A stretch of DNA of 64,000 nt from contig NC_089390.1 of NCBI RefSeq assembly GCF_003171515.1, positions 5,518,001 through 5,582,000 of the forward strand, written 5' to 3'. The notes under the pieces were generated by a model, which was not told where the DNA came from, ran no database searches, and saw only the letters and a program-made list of their open reading frames with translations. This stretch comes from Pyrenophora tritici-repentis (taxonomy: Eukaryota > Ascomycota > Dothideomycetes > Pleosporales > Pleosporaceae). Below are positions 1-11,301 of the stretch, in pieces; position 1 is the first letter of the stretch, and each line of letters begins with the position of its first letter. The translations under genes were made by a program, and so were the position numbers.

Positions 1-2139
1 GCAGCCATTGAACGTGCCTCTCGGGGTCGAACAGTCGTTTCCATTGCTCATCGATTGTCAACCATTAGGGCTGCAGCCAAGATCGTCGTGATGAAAAAGG
101 GCGACATTATCGAACAGGGTACCCACAATGAGCTGATGAACTTGAACGGATCGTACGCCGACATGGTTCGCCTGCAAACCGTAAAGACGGATGATACCGT
201 ATCTAGTTCCCGGACCAGTCTAGAATCGCAGGATGCCGACACGATATCCGATGAGAAGCAGCATCTCAAGGCATCCGAGGCTGACGTTCCATCAACACCT
301 GAACCTGCCGAGCCAATCAAGGGCGTAGTCGTTGCAGGCTCTATCCGCAAGACCATGCTTCCCCTAACGCGACCCTATCTACTGCTTGTTGTATTGGCCT
401 TGTTCGCCGCCTTGATCGTTGGCGGTCAGTACTGCGCGTCTGGTCTTTTGTTTGGAAACGTCATGGGCACAATGTCGCCTTGCAATTCCCCTGACTACAT
501 CAGATCAAAGGGAGAGTTACTCTCCGGACTATGGTTCATGGTTGCTTGCGTCGCCTTTCTCGCCAACTTTACCAGCTGGGCGGTGTTTGGCCTCATATCC
601 GAGCGACTGATCTTCCGGGTCCGCAACATGTCACTATCTACGCTTTTGCGACAGCCGTTGCAATGGCACGAGTCGGAATCGAGGAGTCCATCTATGTTGC
701 TAGAGTACATTACCAAGGACGGCAACGCGCTAGCCGGATTCAGCGGCTCCATCATCGGTACCCTCTTTGCTGTCGTGGTCAACTTCTGCGCAGCCATCAT
801 CCTTTCCCACATCATTGCATGGAGGATTGCTATTGTGTGCCTTGTTGTGGTCCCGATCCTTCTGGGTGCTGGCTACATGCAGCTACGCGCCATCGGACGT
901 TTTGCCGTCAAGCACGCTGGGGCCTTTACCTCGTCGATCGGGGTGACGATTGAAGCCGTCTCAAACATCAAGACTGTCCACGCGCTCTCTATTGAGGACG
1001 AAATTGTGCAGACATATCGGAGGTCGCTCAAGGCTCCGCGCAAGGAAATGGTACGACAAAGCTTCAAAACCAATGTATGGCTAGCAGTTGCCAATTCATG
1101 CGGTAGCTTCATCTATGCTTTTGCGTACTGGTGGGGATCCAAGAATATTGTAGAAGGAAGGTACACCACGACGGACTTCTTCATCATCCTCATTGCCATG
1201 CTCATTTCTGCGCAACTATGGGGCCAGCTCTTCACTCTTGCTCCCGAGATTGAAAAGGCCAATAGTGCAATCTCTCGCATTTGCGGGTTGATTGAGCTAG
1301 GTCAAGATACGTCTGGACCTAAAAATTCCAACGAAAAAGGCGATGTCGAGGCCATGGCGGATTCGCCGCTACCGGCATCGACGCATGGCGGAGCGCGCAT
1401 TGTTTTCCGGGACGTGGGCTTCTCATACCCTGCCCGCCCTGGCGTTCCTGTCCTCATATCTCTATCGCTAAACATACAGCCTGGTCAATTCTGCGCCCTC
1501 GTTGGACCTTCAGGTGCCGGCAAGAGTACCGTTCTGGCTCTCTTGGAGAGGTTCTATACGCCCTCATCTGGAAGCATCACGATCAACGGGTTCGACATTG
1601 CGCGTCATCACGGCACATCATTCCGCGACGATATTGCCTATGTGCCGCAAGAGAACGTGCTTTTCCAAGGAAGTATCAAGTTCAACATTGGATTAGGAGC
1701 ACGGCCTGGACACACACCTTCGGATGAGGAAATTCAAGAAGCTTGCAAGCTGGCCAATATTCATGAAACCATCATGGAGCTTCCACAAGGCTACGATACC
1801 GAATGCGGTTCCAGTGGCAACCAGCTTTCCGGTGGACAACGTCAGCGCTTATCGATCGCCCGAGCTCTTGTGCGTAAACCAAAGTTGCTATTATTGGACG
1901 AGAGCACTAGCGCACTTGATGCAGAGAGCGAAAAGGCCCTAGAGCTTGGCCTCGAACGTGCGGTCAAGGGCCACGGCGTCACAGTCATTGCTATTGCGCA
2001 TCGTCTGAGGACGATTGCAAGAGCCGATATCATTTTCCTGGTGGAAGCAGGTCAGGTGGTGGATCAAGGACGACACGACGAACTAGTACAACGCAGCGAG
2101 AGTTATCGCGTCAATGCTCTTCACCAGATGCTGGGTTGA
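1..2139 (+). CDS. ABC transporter, B-family full-size exporter, 3' part (SitT-like)
   Basis: The gene is open at the left window edge, so its 5' part is missing; the frame starts at base 1 and ends at the stop at 2137-2139. In order it shows the tail of the first nucleotide-binding domain (SIAHRLSTI H-loop near the start), a charged linker at about 165-350, a second membrane domain with about six hydrophobic segments at about 350-1270, and a complete second nucleotide-binding domain at about 1390-2139. That domain has Walker A GPSGAGKST, signature LSGGQRQR, Walker B LLLLDE and the H-loop AIAHRL. This is the architecture of ABCB/MDR1-type drug and metabolite exporters. In Aspergillus fumigatus the ABC gene sitT neighbours the siderophore NRPS gene sidD, and here the gene ends about 2.1 kb before an NRPS of that kind. 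A siderophore or siderophore-shuttle role is inference; family membership is firm. Confidence 0.93.
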   Translation, partial: AAIERASRGRTVVSIAHRLSTIRAAAKIVVMKKGDIIEQGTHNELMNLNGSYADMVRLQTVKTDDTVSSSRTSLESQDADTISDEKQHLKASEADVPSTPEPAEPIKGVVVAGSIRKTMLPLTRPYLLLVVLALFAALIVGGQYCASGLLFGNVMGTMSPCNSPDYIRSKGELLSGLWFMVACVAFLANFTSWAVFGLISERLIFRVRNMSLSTLLRQPLQWHESESRSPSMLLEYITKDGNALAGFSGSIIGTLFAVVVNFCAAIILSHIIAWRIAIVCLVVVPILLGAGYMQLRAIGRFAVKHAGAFTSSIGVTIEAVSNIKTVHALSIEDEIVQTYRRSLKAPRKEMVRQSFKTNVWLAVANSCGSFIYAFAYWWGSKNIVEGRYTTTDFFIILIAMLISAQLWGQLFTLAPEIEKANSAISRICGLIELGQDTSGPKNSNEKGDVEAMADSPLPASTHGGARIVFRDVGFSYPARPGVPVLISLSLNIQPGQFCALVGPSGAGKSTVLALLERFYTPSSGSITINGFDIARHHGTSFRDDIAYVPQENVLFQGSIKFNIGLGARPGHTPSDEEIQEACKLANIHETIMELPQGYDTECGSSGNQLSGGQRQRLSIARALVRKPKLLLLDESTSALDAESEKALELGLERAVKGHGVTVIAIAHRLRTIARADIIFLVEAGQVVDQGRHDELVQRSESYRVNALHQMLG

Positions 2140-2171
2140 GGTTGGAAACTAATATAATTCCACTTTTTGCT

Positions 2172-2878
2172 TCATGCCAATTTTACAGCCTTGGGTAGAC
2201 TTGCTCCTTCTGGCATCCATACGAATAGCGGAGCTTCTTGACCATCATCTACTAAGCTTTCCTTTACTTTCAGTTTGTTGCATCCCATCTTTTCATACAA
2301 TCTTCTTCCGTCCGCTGAGCTCTCAATGTACAATGGCAGCTTAGCTTGCTGTGCAATTGCTGTGCCAAACTTAAACATGAGCTCACCAATACCTCTCTTT
2401 TGAAAGTCTGGATGCACCGCCATGACGTGACAATACACGTAGCGCTCGTTAAGCCACAGTTTCTCTCTCATATTCCAAAGCGGCATAACGAAACTCTCGG
2501 CTCGCTCACGTTCCTTCCCTTCCAGCCACGAAATCTCGCCCTTTTTCCAGTCACTTGGTGTTACATAGACATCAAAGAGCGACATGCCGATAACCCGATT
2601 GGTTTCGGTATCGACACATTTGTAGGTATATTGCGTCAGGCTAGTTTTCCACCACTCGAGAGTGTGAGCTGTATGGCCCTGGCTTTGCCTAGTCAGCACA
2701 GTCGTCTTTCGTAGGTGAACTGTACTAACCGAAACTCTGACTTTGCATCGACCAAGTCGGCTACTGTAGCCGATGGGAAGAGGGCCCGCGTGATTGCTTT
2801 GTCTTTGAAGGCTGCAAAGTAGACGTCGTACACGGCACTAATGTCGGGGATCAATGCAGGGAGCACTATGAAACCCAT
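2172..2878 (-). CDS. GNAT-family N-acetyltransferase, two exons
   Basis: Exon 1 is 2730-2878 and exon 2 is 2172-2688, joined over a 41-nt intron (2689-2729, GTTAGT donor, CTGAC branch, TAG acceptor) that keeps frame, giving 221 residues. The start is the ATG at 2878, which opens MGFIVLPAL; an in-frame ATG at 2953 is a longer alternative. The acetyl-CoA loop HPDFQKRGIG and the following segment ending in SSADGRRLYEKMG match the common fungal GNAT type. It is about half the length of SidF-type hydroxyornithine transacylases, so it is unlikely to be the siderophore acyltransferase. The gene lies 30 bp beyond the ABC gene, tail to tail, and faces the NRPS across a 1.4-kb intergenic region. The substrate cannot be read from the sequence. 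Confidence 0.85.
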
Positions 2879-3280
2879 GATGAGTGGCTGGCAGCAATGC
2901 AGGTCGACAAGTGGTACAATGGATTCTAGACCGATGGTCCGTTCAGCCAACAACTCGTATCGGTGATGGAGTCGTGGTTTTCAGGCGCAACAAACATGGC
3001 TCAGATATGTAATACGACCGTGGTAGCATAGTCGGTTATTGCCGTTACTTCTGACCCACGATACCTGAAAGAAGACCCACGATCCAGCAATTCGCCGAAG
3101 AAGTTTTTGCTTGCACACTACTCCACGCCAATGCTTTGGCAAACACTCGGCAATGACTACGTACACAAGGCCAAGCCGCGAGATTAGTGCATGAAGTAGG
3201 CCTCCGGCCGGAAGGTGGAAATAACCTCAGGCCACTTGTATCGTTGCTGTGCCGCCCCCTGGAAGTCATGAAAATCAAAG

Positions 3281-3289
3281 TTATCAGAT
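3281..3289 (-). promoter_or_regulatory. GATA-factor (SreA/Sre1-type) site 1
   Basis: TTATCAGAT on the plus strand is ATCTGATAA on the minus strand, an exact match to ATCWGATAA, the reported site of the iron-repressing GATA factors (Urbs1, SreA, Sre1). It lies 995 bp before the NRPS start and 403 bp before the GNAT start. Confidence 0.6.
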
Positions 3290-3325
3290 CCGCCCCAAGC
3301 GAAGCACTCCCGCTAAGGAGCACCT

Positions 3326-3428
3326 GGGTGACATAAAATACTGGACAGTGTGGGTAAGCACCCAATAGACATGTCTGGCGACTACAGTGGCTTTTTTACA
3401 CTAGTATGTCCAGTATTTTATGACACCC
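3326..3428. mobile_element. Short terminal-inverted-repeat element, copy 1
   Basis: A 103-bp element with near-perfect 22-bp inverted ends: GGGTG, one variable base (A or T), then CATAAAATACTGGACA at both ends. It has no coding capacity. Diverged copies sit at 10592-10692 and 17962-18054, sharing the blocks CAGTGTGGGT, GTCTGGCG and ACACTAGTATGT. No clear target duplication is visible. The size and structure are those of a MITE; the superfamily is not assigned. Confidence 0.75.
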
Positions 3429-3736
3429 GGATGGGAGTCCACTGCTGGAAGATATCTGGATTTTTTGGCATGTGAGAGAAAGGATATGACGTAGTGTACC
3501 ATGTACATACAGCCGCGATCAGCGATGAAAAGGCATACCGTTTAGTCTCGGAATGTCTATAATCGCGCAGCACCTTTTCCTATTGAACCGGGCCTTTTCA
3601 CCAACCGGCAGATGAATTCTGGAATCATCGATGCAAGTAGCACACAGCATCGACGGTCATGGATCGGTTGAAGTCGGTTGAAAGCGTCTGGTGTGTGTCA
3701 TTGGCGGCGGGGCTGCAGTAGTCCGAACATTGGCCG

Positions 3737-3745
3737 TTATCAGAT
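3737..3745 (-). promoter_or_regulatory. GATA-factor (SreA/Sre1-type) site 2
   Basis: TTATCAGAT, i.e. ATCTGATAA on the minus strand, an exact ATCWGATAA match 539 bp before the NRPS start. With sites 3 and 4 it forms a cluster spanning 116 bp. Confidence 0.75.
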
Positions 3746-3807
3746 GAAAAGTGATCTGCACCGACGTAACCCTGCATGGCGCTCATCCCGTGTGTGCATC
3801 AAAATTT

Positions 3808-3816
3808 TTATCAGAT
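3808..3816 (-). promoter_or_regulatory. GATA-factor (SreA/Sre1-type) site 3
   Basis: TTATCAGAT, an exact consensus match on the minus strand, 468 bp before the NRPS start. Confidence 0.75.
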
Positions 3817-3843
3817 GCGAGCTAGCAACGCCCACCCGAAAAG

Positions 3844-3852
3844 TTATCTGAT
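3844..3852 (-). promoter_or_regulatory. GATA-factor (SreA/Sre1-type) site 4
   Basis: TTATCTGAT, i.e. ATCAGATAA on the minus strand, the other allowed form of ATCWGATAA. It is 28 bp from site 3 and 432 bp before the NRPS start. Confidence 0.75.
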
Positions 3853-4283
3853 CCGAGCCAAGTGTGGGGATGGATTTCTAGTGCGAAGAGGATTTTCCGT
3901 ACGGCTAAATCGTAGTACTACTCTCGATTTGGTCGACTCCCGCACACTTACGTTAGAGCATGTGTGGACAACTGCCCACATTGCTAGACATGCGACGACG
4001 GCAGGGACATGATGGCGCCGATGGCCGTCCGAGTAGTAGGCCGAGGTGGATTGGAGTGCGTATGCCGGAGCACCATCCTAAGTCGTCTTGTGGAGTAAGA
4101 GGGAACCGTAAGGGACATCTTCGCTGAACTCGTGGCTCTGAAATGGCCGGGTCTTTTTACGGAAGATTCTGGGATTTCCATCTCCGAGCAAAGCAAGACT
4201 GCCGTTACTTTCACACCTCGACATCAGAAAATAGTCGTGTTGATTCTTCACAAAAGAGACGATCCTCTAGACACTCGGGCAAG

Positions 4284-7200
4284 ATGCATCTACCAGAAGG
4301 CGAGCGTACGGTGCGATTCAGTGGTGTTCCGGACGAGCATGTGAAGGCGGTTCAGAACAACGGCGAGATCCACAGTCCGGAGCATGCCAACAGTGGCGAC
4401 GAGACAGCCCGTATCAACAAACAAGCCGCCAAAGCAAATGAGATTCCGATACCGCTTCCCAGGGAGTTGTCGTCGGATGCCGTGCTGGATACAGTTCTGG
4501 CTGCCTGGGCAATACTTGTAGAACGCTACCAGCGTGATGTCTTTTCCCAGTTTACGTGGGGAATCAAGGGCGGAGGTGGCGACAGTACTCAGTGTCTGGC
4601 CGCTTTCAATCTCGACTGGCGGAGCCACAAGACTGCTTCGGGTCTAAAGACCAAGATTCAAGAGCAGAGACTCAACAACTTGTCGTTGGGACAAGGTACC
4701 CTCTTTTTCAACGACGGCACCCTTGAAGAGGTACAGGCTGACCCCTAACTTCTCCCCAACATCACTAACCGCAACAGTGGACCTTTGAGACTTCGCTCAC
4801 ACTCCAGGACGGCTCCTTGTATGCCACATCGACATGGCAGACATCGAACATGTCCCGACACCAAGCCGTGTCGCAGCTGCACTATTTTGCTTCAATTCTT
4901 GATACCCTCTTTAGCGACCCTGATCGCCCCCTTGTAGATTTCCATTCCGTTTCCGAAGATGAGCTTGATGAATTGTGGAGCTGGAACACGCCCCTGCATC
5001 CAGAACTGAGGTTTTGCATGCATGAGAAAGTCTCCGAGAAGGCTGCGGCGAATCCGGACAAGATTGCCATTGAAGCATGGGATGGGAGTCTGACATATCG
5101 TCAAGTGGAAGACTACTCGAACGATTTGGCGCAGACGCTGCGGTTACTGGATGATTCTCCCAACCGAATCATTCCGGTGCTGTTTGAAAAGTCGAGATGG
5201 ACCACGGTAGCGGTGCTCGCAGTCATGAAGGCAGGTGCATGCTTTGCGCTGCTTGACCCGGCACAACCAGAAGGTCGACTACGCGCCGTCGTGCAACAAG
5301 TCAATGCAAAACTCTTCCTCTCCTCCGAAGCGCAGTCTACACTTGCTGCGCGAGTCGGACCATCTGCCGACATCATTCCCGTTTCCGAAAAGAAGTTTGA
5401 CAAGGTCTACTCCCCCTGGGTAGCCGCAAAGCCTGCGACTTCGCTTCCGCCAGTATCACCAGACCAGCCTCTCTACATTCAATTCACCAGCGGCAGTACT
5501 GGTGTTCCCAAAGGATGCATCATTACGCACAGCCAGTACACGTCTGGTGCGATACCACGAGCCGCAGCAGTGGGCTACCACGAGCATTCTCGTGTCCTCG
5601 ACTTTGCAAGCTATGCCTTTGATGTTTGCATTGATTCGATGCTTTGCACCCTTGGACATGGAGGTACGCTTTGCACGCCTTCTGAAGAGCGACGAATGAA
5701 TGACATGAGCGGTGCGATGCGCGACATGCGCGTCACCTTTGCCGGTATGACTCCTTCAGTCGCTCGGACCCTGGAAGTGGATATTCTGGACAATCTAGAA
5801 TCCATCGCGCTCGGTGGTGAAGGCGTTTCCACGAGCGATGCTATGTCGTGGGGTCAACGGACGCGAGTCGTCAATGCCTATGGGCCTTCGGAAGCCACAG
5901 TTGGCGCTACTATCAACGACAATGTCGCCGCAAAGTCGTACATCACCATGGGAAAGCGCATGGGATGTTCTATCTGGTTGACTGAGCCTGAAGACCACAA
6001 CCGTCTCGTACCAGTGGGTGCAGTTGGTGAGCTTCTCATCGAAGGCCCCATTGTTGGCAACGGTTACCTCAACAACCCTGCAAAGACAAAGGAGGTCTTC
6101 ATCGAGGACCCTGATTTCCTCGTCAAGGGTAGCAAGCGCTATCCTGGCCGACGCGGCCGCATCTACAAGACTGGTGATTTGGTACGCTTCGACCCCGACG
6201 GCAACGGCGAGCCCATCTTCGTTGGACGACAGGACCAGCAAGTCAAGCTCCGCGGCCAACGCATCGAGCTGGCTGAGATTGAGTTCAACATGCAGAAGCA
6301 TCTTCCTGCTGATACTCAGCTTGCAGTCGAAGTCATCAAGCCGGGCGGTAGCGGCGAGCAGACTTTGGTCGCTTTTGTGGTGGAGCAAAAGAAGAATGGC
6401 ATGCGCCATTTGGACGGCAACGTCTTTGGCAGCTTCACCAACAATTTCCAGGCTGCACTCAAGGCCATGACCACACAGCTTTTGGCCGACCTTCCCAGCT
6501 ACATGGTACCCAGTGCTTACATCCCGCTTTGGAAGATGCCACTGCTCGTGTCGTGCAAGACCGATCGCAAGCGCCTTCGCGAGATTGGAACTTCTGTAAC
6601 TCGTCAAGATCTCAGGCGCTTCAACTCGACAATGACTGAGAAGAAGGAGGCGACTACCGAAATGGAGCTCAAGCTCAGGGGTCTCTGGGCAAAACTTCTC
6701 GGCGGGGACGACGATTTCAGTGCCAATGACAACTTCTTCAGCATGGGTGGCGATTCACTCCGGGCCATGAGACTAGTCGCTATTGCGAGAGAAGAAGGGT
6801 TGGTGCTCAATGTACCCGACATCATGCTTAACCCGACCCTATCGGCTATGGCTACCAAGGCCAAGCTCTTGTCCGGGGAACAGAGTTTGGACGCACCACC
6901 CTTCTCCATGGTTGGACAGGATTGGGATGCCAATTCTGCTCGAATCGAAGGAGCTCAACTCTGTGGCGTTGATCCTGCACAAGTCGAGGATGTATATCCT
7001 TGCACACCGCTTCAGGAAGGTCTCATGGCTCTCTCGGCCAAGTTCCGGGATGCCTATGTTGCGCAGCGAGTCGCAACACTACCATTCCAGAGGGGTCTAC
7101 AGCTTAAGAAGGCGTTTGATGTTGCCCTCCGAACAACCCCGATTATGCGAACTCGCATTGTCAACGTGACTGGTCGCGGCTTGTACCAAGTTGTGCTCCA

Positions 7201-10144
7201 CGATGGACAGCTTCTACGAGAGCATGGAGGTAGTGTTGCTGAATATCTGAAGCTTGACCGTCAAGAGCCCATGGATCTTGGCACAGCGCTCTTTCGCTAT
7301 GGCATAGTGGAGGATCCTGCCATTGACAAGTGCCACCTCATTATCACCATGCATCATGCTGTTTACGATGGATGGTCGATGCCTCTCGTGTATGAGCGCG
7401 TCAATCGCGCTTTTGAAGGTCTCGAAACTACAAGACCCACGGAGTTCAGGCACTTCATCAAACACCTCACCAGTCTGGATCCTGCTGAAGCTCAGAACTA
7501 CTGGAGAGAGCGACTGCAAGGAGCGAGTCCGTACCAATTCCCTCCTTTGCCTGAAAAGGGCTACGTTACCCAGGCAAATTCGCTGCTCGAGCACTACGTC
7601 ACTGTACCAACTTCTGCACACTCGAAGCTCACTTTGGCAACAATCATCCGTGGTGCCTGGGCTCTTGTATCATCCTTGTACATGGGCCACCCAGATATCG
7701 TATTTGGTGAAACACTTACGGGCCGCTCAGCACCAGTGCCCGGCATCGAGGATATTGAGGGGCCAATGATTACCACAGTGCCCATTCGTGTCCGACTTGC
7801 TCTTGATCGACCCATTTCCGAGTACCTGCAAACTGTCCATGCGCAGACGGTTCAGCAGATTCCCCACGAGCACTTGGGTCTTCAAAACATTCGCCGGCTG
7901 AGTAAAGACGCTCGTGTCGCTTGTGACTTGCGCACCGGTCTCGTCTTGCATCCCAAGGAAGAGGAGGGCTGGAATATAGTCGACGAAAGCCATCCCGCAA
8001 ACAATTTACTCCCTGCTGACGACTCCGACGCTGCGCGCGAAGCTCTCAAGTTCAACACGTATGCACTCATGTTGGTGTGTACGCTGGATGAGAATGGCTT
8101 CTTGATCATGGCCAGCTTTGACAACAATTGCATCAGCAAGGCTGCTATGGAGAAGGTCCTCGTCGTCTTGAACCGCATTGTGCTTGCCTTTTTGGGTAAC
8201 CCCGAGAGCAAGCTGGGCGATGTCGCCATTCTCGATCCAGAAGAAGAGCGCGACGCTGAAGCACTGAGGCCAAGGGATGTCATGAGTGATAGCGCCATTG
8301 CCATGCCACGGACTCCCAGTCCCGAACGTCAAGACGCTGGCACTTCACCAAACCAAGAAAAGCTTAAAGCTCTCTTGAGCCGTATCCTGGGTATGCCAAC
8401 TGAAGACATCAATGGCAGCGACAGCTTCTTTGAACTCGGTGGCGATTCCATCAGCGCCATGCGTCTAGTCTCTGATGCTCGCGCCCAAGGCCTGAAGCTC
8501 ACGGTTGCCCAAGTCTTCCAGAGCAAGTCTTTAGCCGAACTCGCATCATTGGCAGGCAATGCCACAGAGGAAAAACTTGTAGAGCTTTTGAGTCGCATTC
8601 TCGGCATGCCCAAGAATGATATCAAGGCCAGTGAAAGCTTCTTTGAGATTGGCGGTGACTCGATTGGAGCTATGCGGCTTGTTTCGGAAGCGCGCGCACA
8701 AGGCATCGACATTACAGTTGGTCAGGTCTTTGGAAGCTCGTCACTTGCTGAGCTGGCCACGTCTGCTCAGGAGATGGCGGATGTGTCGCAATCAACGGTC
8801 GTCTCCAACAAGCCGTATGCTTCGCTAGGCAAGGAAGCGTCGTTCTACACGCCCGACCGCATCGGAGCCTACTTGGAAAACTTCGAGTGGGAAATTGTAG
8901 ACGTATATCCCGCAAGGCCGCTGCAGCAGCTCGCTGTCGAGGGCACTGTCGATCTGCCACGCTACTCGCTGCGTTACGAACTCCTCAACTTCACTACGCC
9001 GATCAATCGCTCAAAGATGGAGCAAGCATGTCAAGAACTCGTTGCACGCAACCAAGTTTTGCGTACTGTCTTTATCAAGGAGGATGATACGACTCTGGGT
9101 GTCGTGCTCGCCTCTCTGCAAGTTCCTTACGCCGAGATTGCTATCCCAGAAGGTGAAGATGTGTCCAACTTCATCCAAGCCAGCATCGACGCCGATATTC
9201 AAGCGCCCAAGGACTATGGCTCATCGTTTGTATCCTTCACCCTCTTCACCAGCCTCTCCGGTACCTCCACCCTCTCGTTCCGCATCTCGCATGCCCAATA
9301 CGACGAGATGTGTCTCCCAATTCTTTTTGCTCAACTCTCAGCCCTCTACTCCGACACCCCAGTCCCAGAAACCCTCCCCTTTACCACGCACGTAAACCAC
9401 GTGGTGCTCGATAATATCCCCAAAGCAGTCCCCTACTGGACGGACCTGCTCTCTGGCTCTCAAATGACCGTCCTCAAACCCACCATCCCACTGACTCACC
9501 GCCGCCCGACTGACGTCTACATGGAATTCGACATTTCTTCTCGCCCATCCAACATCACCATCGGCTCTCTCCCCACCGCCGCCTGGGCCATCGTCCTCGC
9601 ACGCCGCCTCAACCTACGCGACGTCGTCTTCGGCGAAGTAGTATCCGGCCGCAATCTAGGCGCCCCCAACGCCGACCGCATCTTCGGTCCAACATGGCAA
9701 TACATACCCTTCCGCGTGCCCTTCAGCTCTACGTGGACGTATCTCGACCTCCTCAACTACGTGCAGACACAGCACGTCGCTTCTGCAGCCTACGAGTCCA
9801 TGGGCTTCGACGAGATCGTACAGAACTGCACGGATTGGAACAAGGACGAGACCAAGTGGTTTGATACCGTGGTGCATCAGGCGCCGGCCTGGGTCGAGGA
9901 GTTACCGTTTGGTGAAGTCGAGGCCAAGTTCCAGACGCTGTATCCGCATGGGGAGCCGCTGCGCGAGTGGAAGTGTCAGGCTTTTGTGAAAGAGGGAGGT
10001 AAGAGGCTGGGTATTGAGATTGTAACGTTTGAGGAGTGGAGGGGTGTTGCGGAGGGGGTGTTGAAGGAGGTTGGAGAGGCTTTGGCAGCGTTGCAGGGGG
10101 AGGGTGTTGGGGACAAGATATTTGCTGAGGAGGTTGCTGTGTAG
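4284..10144 (+). CDS. NPS6: Siderophore nonribosomal peptide synthetase, NPS6/SidD-like, A-T-C-T-T-C
   Basis: Exon 1 is 4284-4730 and exon 2 is 4778-10144, joined over a 47-nt phase-0 intron, giving 1,937 residues. The ATG at 4284 has A at -3; an in-frame ATG at 4143 is an alternative. Domains by residue: an N-terminal stretch (1-190) resembling the tail of a C domain; adenylation (190-640) with YIQFTSGSTGVPKG, NAYGPSEAT, YKTGDL and TDRKRL; T1 with GGDSL near 807; C1 with intact HHAVYDG at 1008; T2 with GGDSI near 1370; T3 with GGDSI near 1441; and terminal C2 with SHAQYDE near 1653. One adenylation domain serving three carriers fits iterative assembly of hydroxyornithine units, as in fusarinine/coprogen synthetases. 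Family and siderophore role are supported by domain order, the ABC neighbour and the four GATA sites. The exact product, and whether T2/T3 are both loaded, are open. No thioesterase is present. Confidence 0.88.
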
Positions 10145-11301
10145 GCTTACGTACTATACTTGGTAGGTTTGTGGTGTAGATGTTATATGTAGGTCTTGTA
10201 GGTAGGGGTTTTTTTCATTTTGGTTCTCATGGTTGGGTGTAGCTTGATTTACTTTGTAGAAGTCTTGTTATTCGATCTCTAATTCTTCATGATGAACTTC
10301 AATCCATCTGCTCAAAGACGGCGCTTTCATCGCTTCAAGCAAGTAGGCTTCGGAACATAATGTGTGCTATCGTTCTTTCCGATCTCATCTCATCGCCGGC
10401 TTCCTCTTACCCTAACATCCTCACCACTCCTTCTACAGTCGCACTTGCGCGCGTCATGAAAACAAAACACACCACTTTCCACATGCTCAACCGTCAGAAA
10501 ACGTCATTTCCCTTTCCCGCCATGGCCCAATTCGCTCATGCAGTCCCCCTTCCTGAACCTCTCGATTCAATGACGCTCCCTCTCATCCCGCATGCTACAG
10601 AATATTTAACATACCAGTGTACAAAGGTCACTGCATGCGCCAGACAGGCCTAATAGGTGCTTACCCACACTGTTAAGTATTTTACGTAGCCTAGGTGCAG
10701 GTGCAAAGGCGATGTTGGAAGAAACCGTGCATGGACCCGCCCACGTGATCTCGTGTTTAGCGCCAAATATTAGCGTCTTGGCCCGCACGCGTTCTTCTCC
10801 TGTTCCTTCTACGCGCTTCCTTTGAACCCATTTCGCGCCTTAGTTCACGCGCTTCTCTTTCCTCTGCAGAGAAAACAAAAGGGCGCACTCGGCCCGTTGT
10901 CGTCATGGGGATACCTTGTGACTCAATTGTTGAGGCTGAGTCAATGTCGGACCGAAGACGACGCAGGGCCGTCGTGCTTACTACGTTCGCTTTTAAGCCT
11001 CTCTCGCTATTCATCTAATGCAAATAACGTCAATTCCGCTACACTTTTTACCAACATCCATACATTTCACGCTACACTTTGCTACCAATTCCTGGAAATC
11101 AGCGCCCGTTTGTACAACGAGTAAACCATCTCTCTTCAAGGCAACCCGTCCATACCAGTACATGACATTTTCGCGTTGAGTAGGAAGCTTCGGGATATAA
11201 TGCATGTATTAATACCCGCATGTAACGTCACAGCGATCACGAAAAGTAACATTGGTCAGCTAACGGCTAAAAACAGCGATCATCGCAGACTATCCTTCAG
11301 C
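10145..11301. other. Intergenic region after the NRPS
   Basis: Holds copy 3 of the short inverted-repeat element at 10592-10692 and the promoter of the F-box-like gene. The 97-, 85- and 100-codon ORFs have no protein-like composition. I see no further gene. Confidence 0.5.
10592..10692. mobile_element. Short terminal-inverted-repeat element, copy 3 (reverse orientation)
   Basis: Read on the minus strand it matches copy 1 through CAGTGTGGGTAAGCACC, GTCTGGCG, CAGTG and TACACTGGTATGT, with decayed ends (ACGTAAAATACTTAACA against ACATAAAATACTGGACA). It is the most diverged of the three copies. Confidence 0.65.

Larger units (their letters stand above)
2879..4283. promoter_or_regulatory. Intergenic region upstream of the NRPS and the GNAT gene
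   Basis: This divergent 1.4-kb region carries four exact ATCWGATAA sites and one copy of a short terminal-inverted-repeat element, listed separately. Small ORFs here have no coding look. It should hold the NRPS promoter and, at the left end, the GNAT promoter. Confidence 0.6.
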
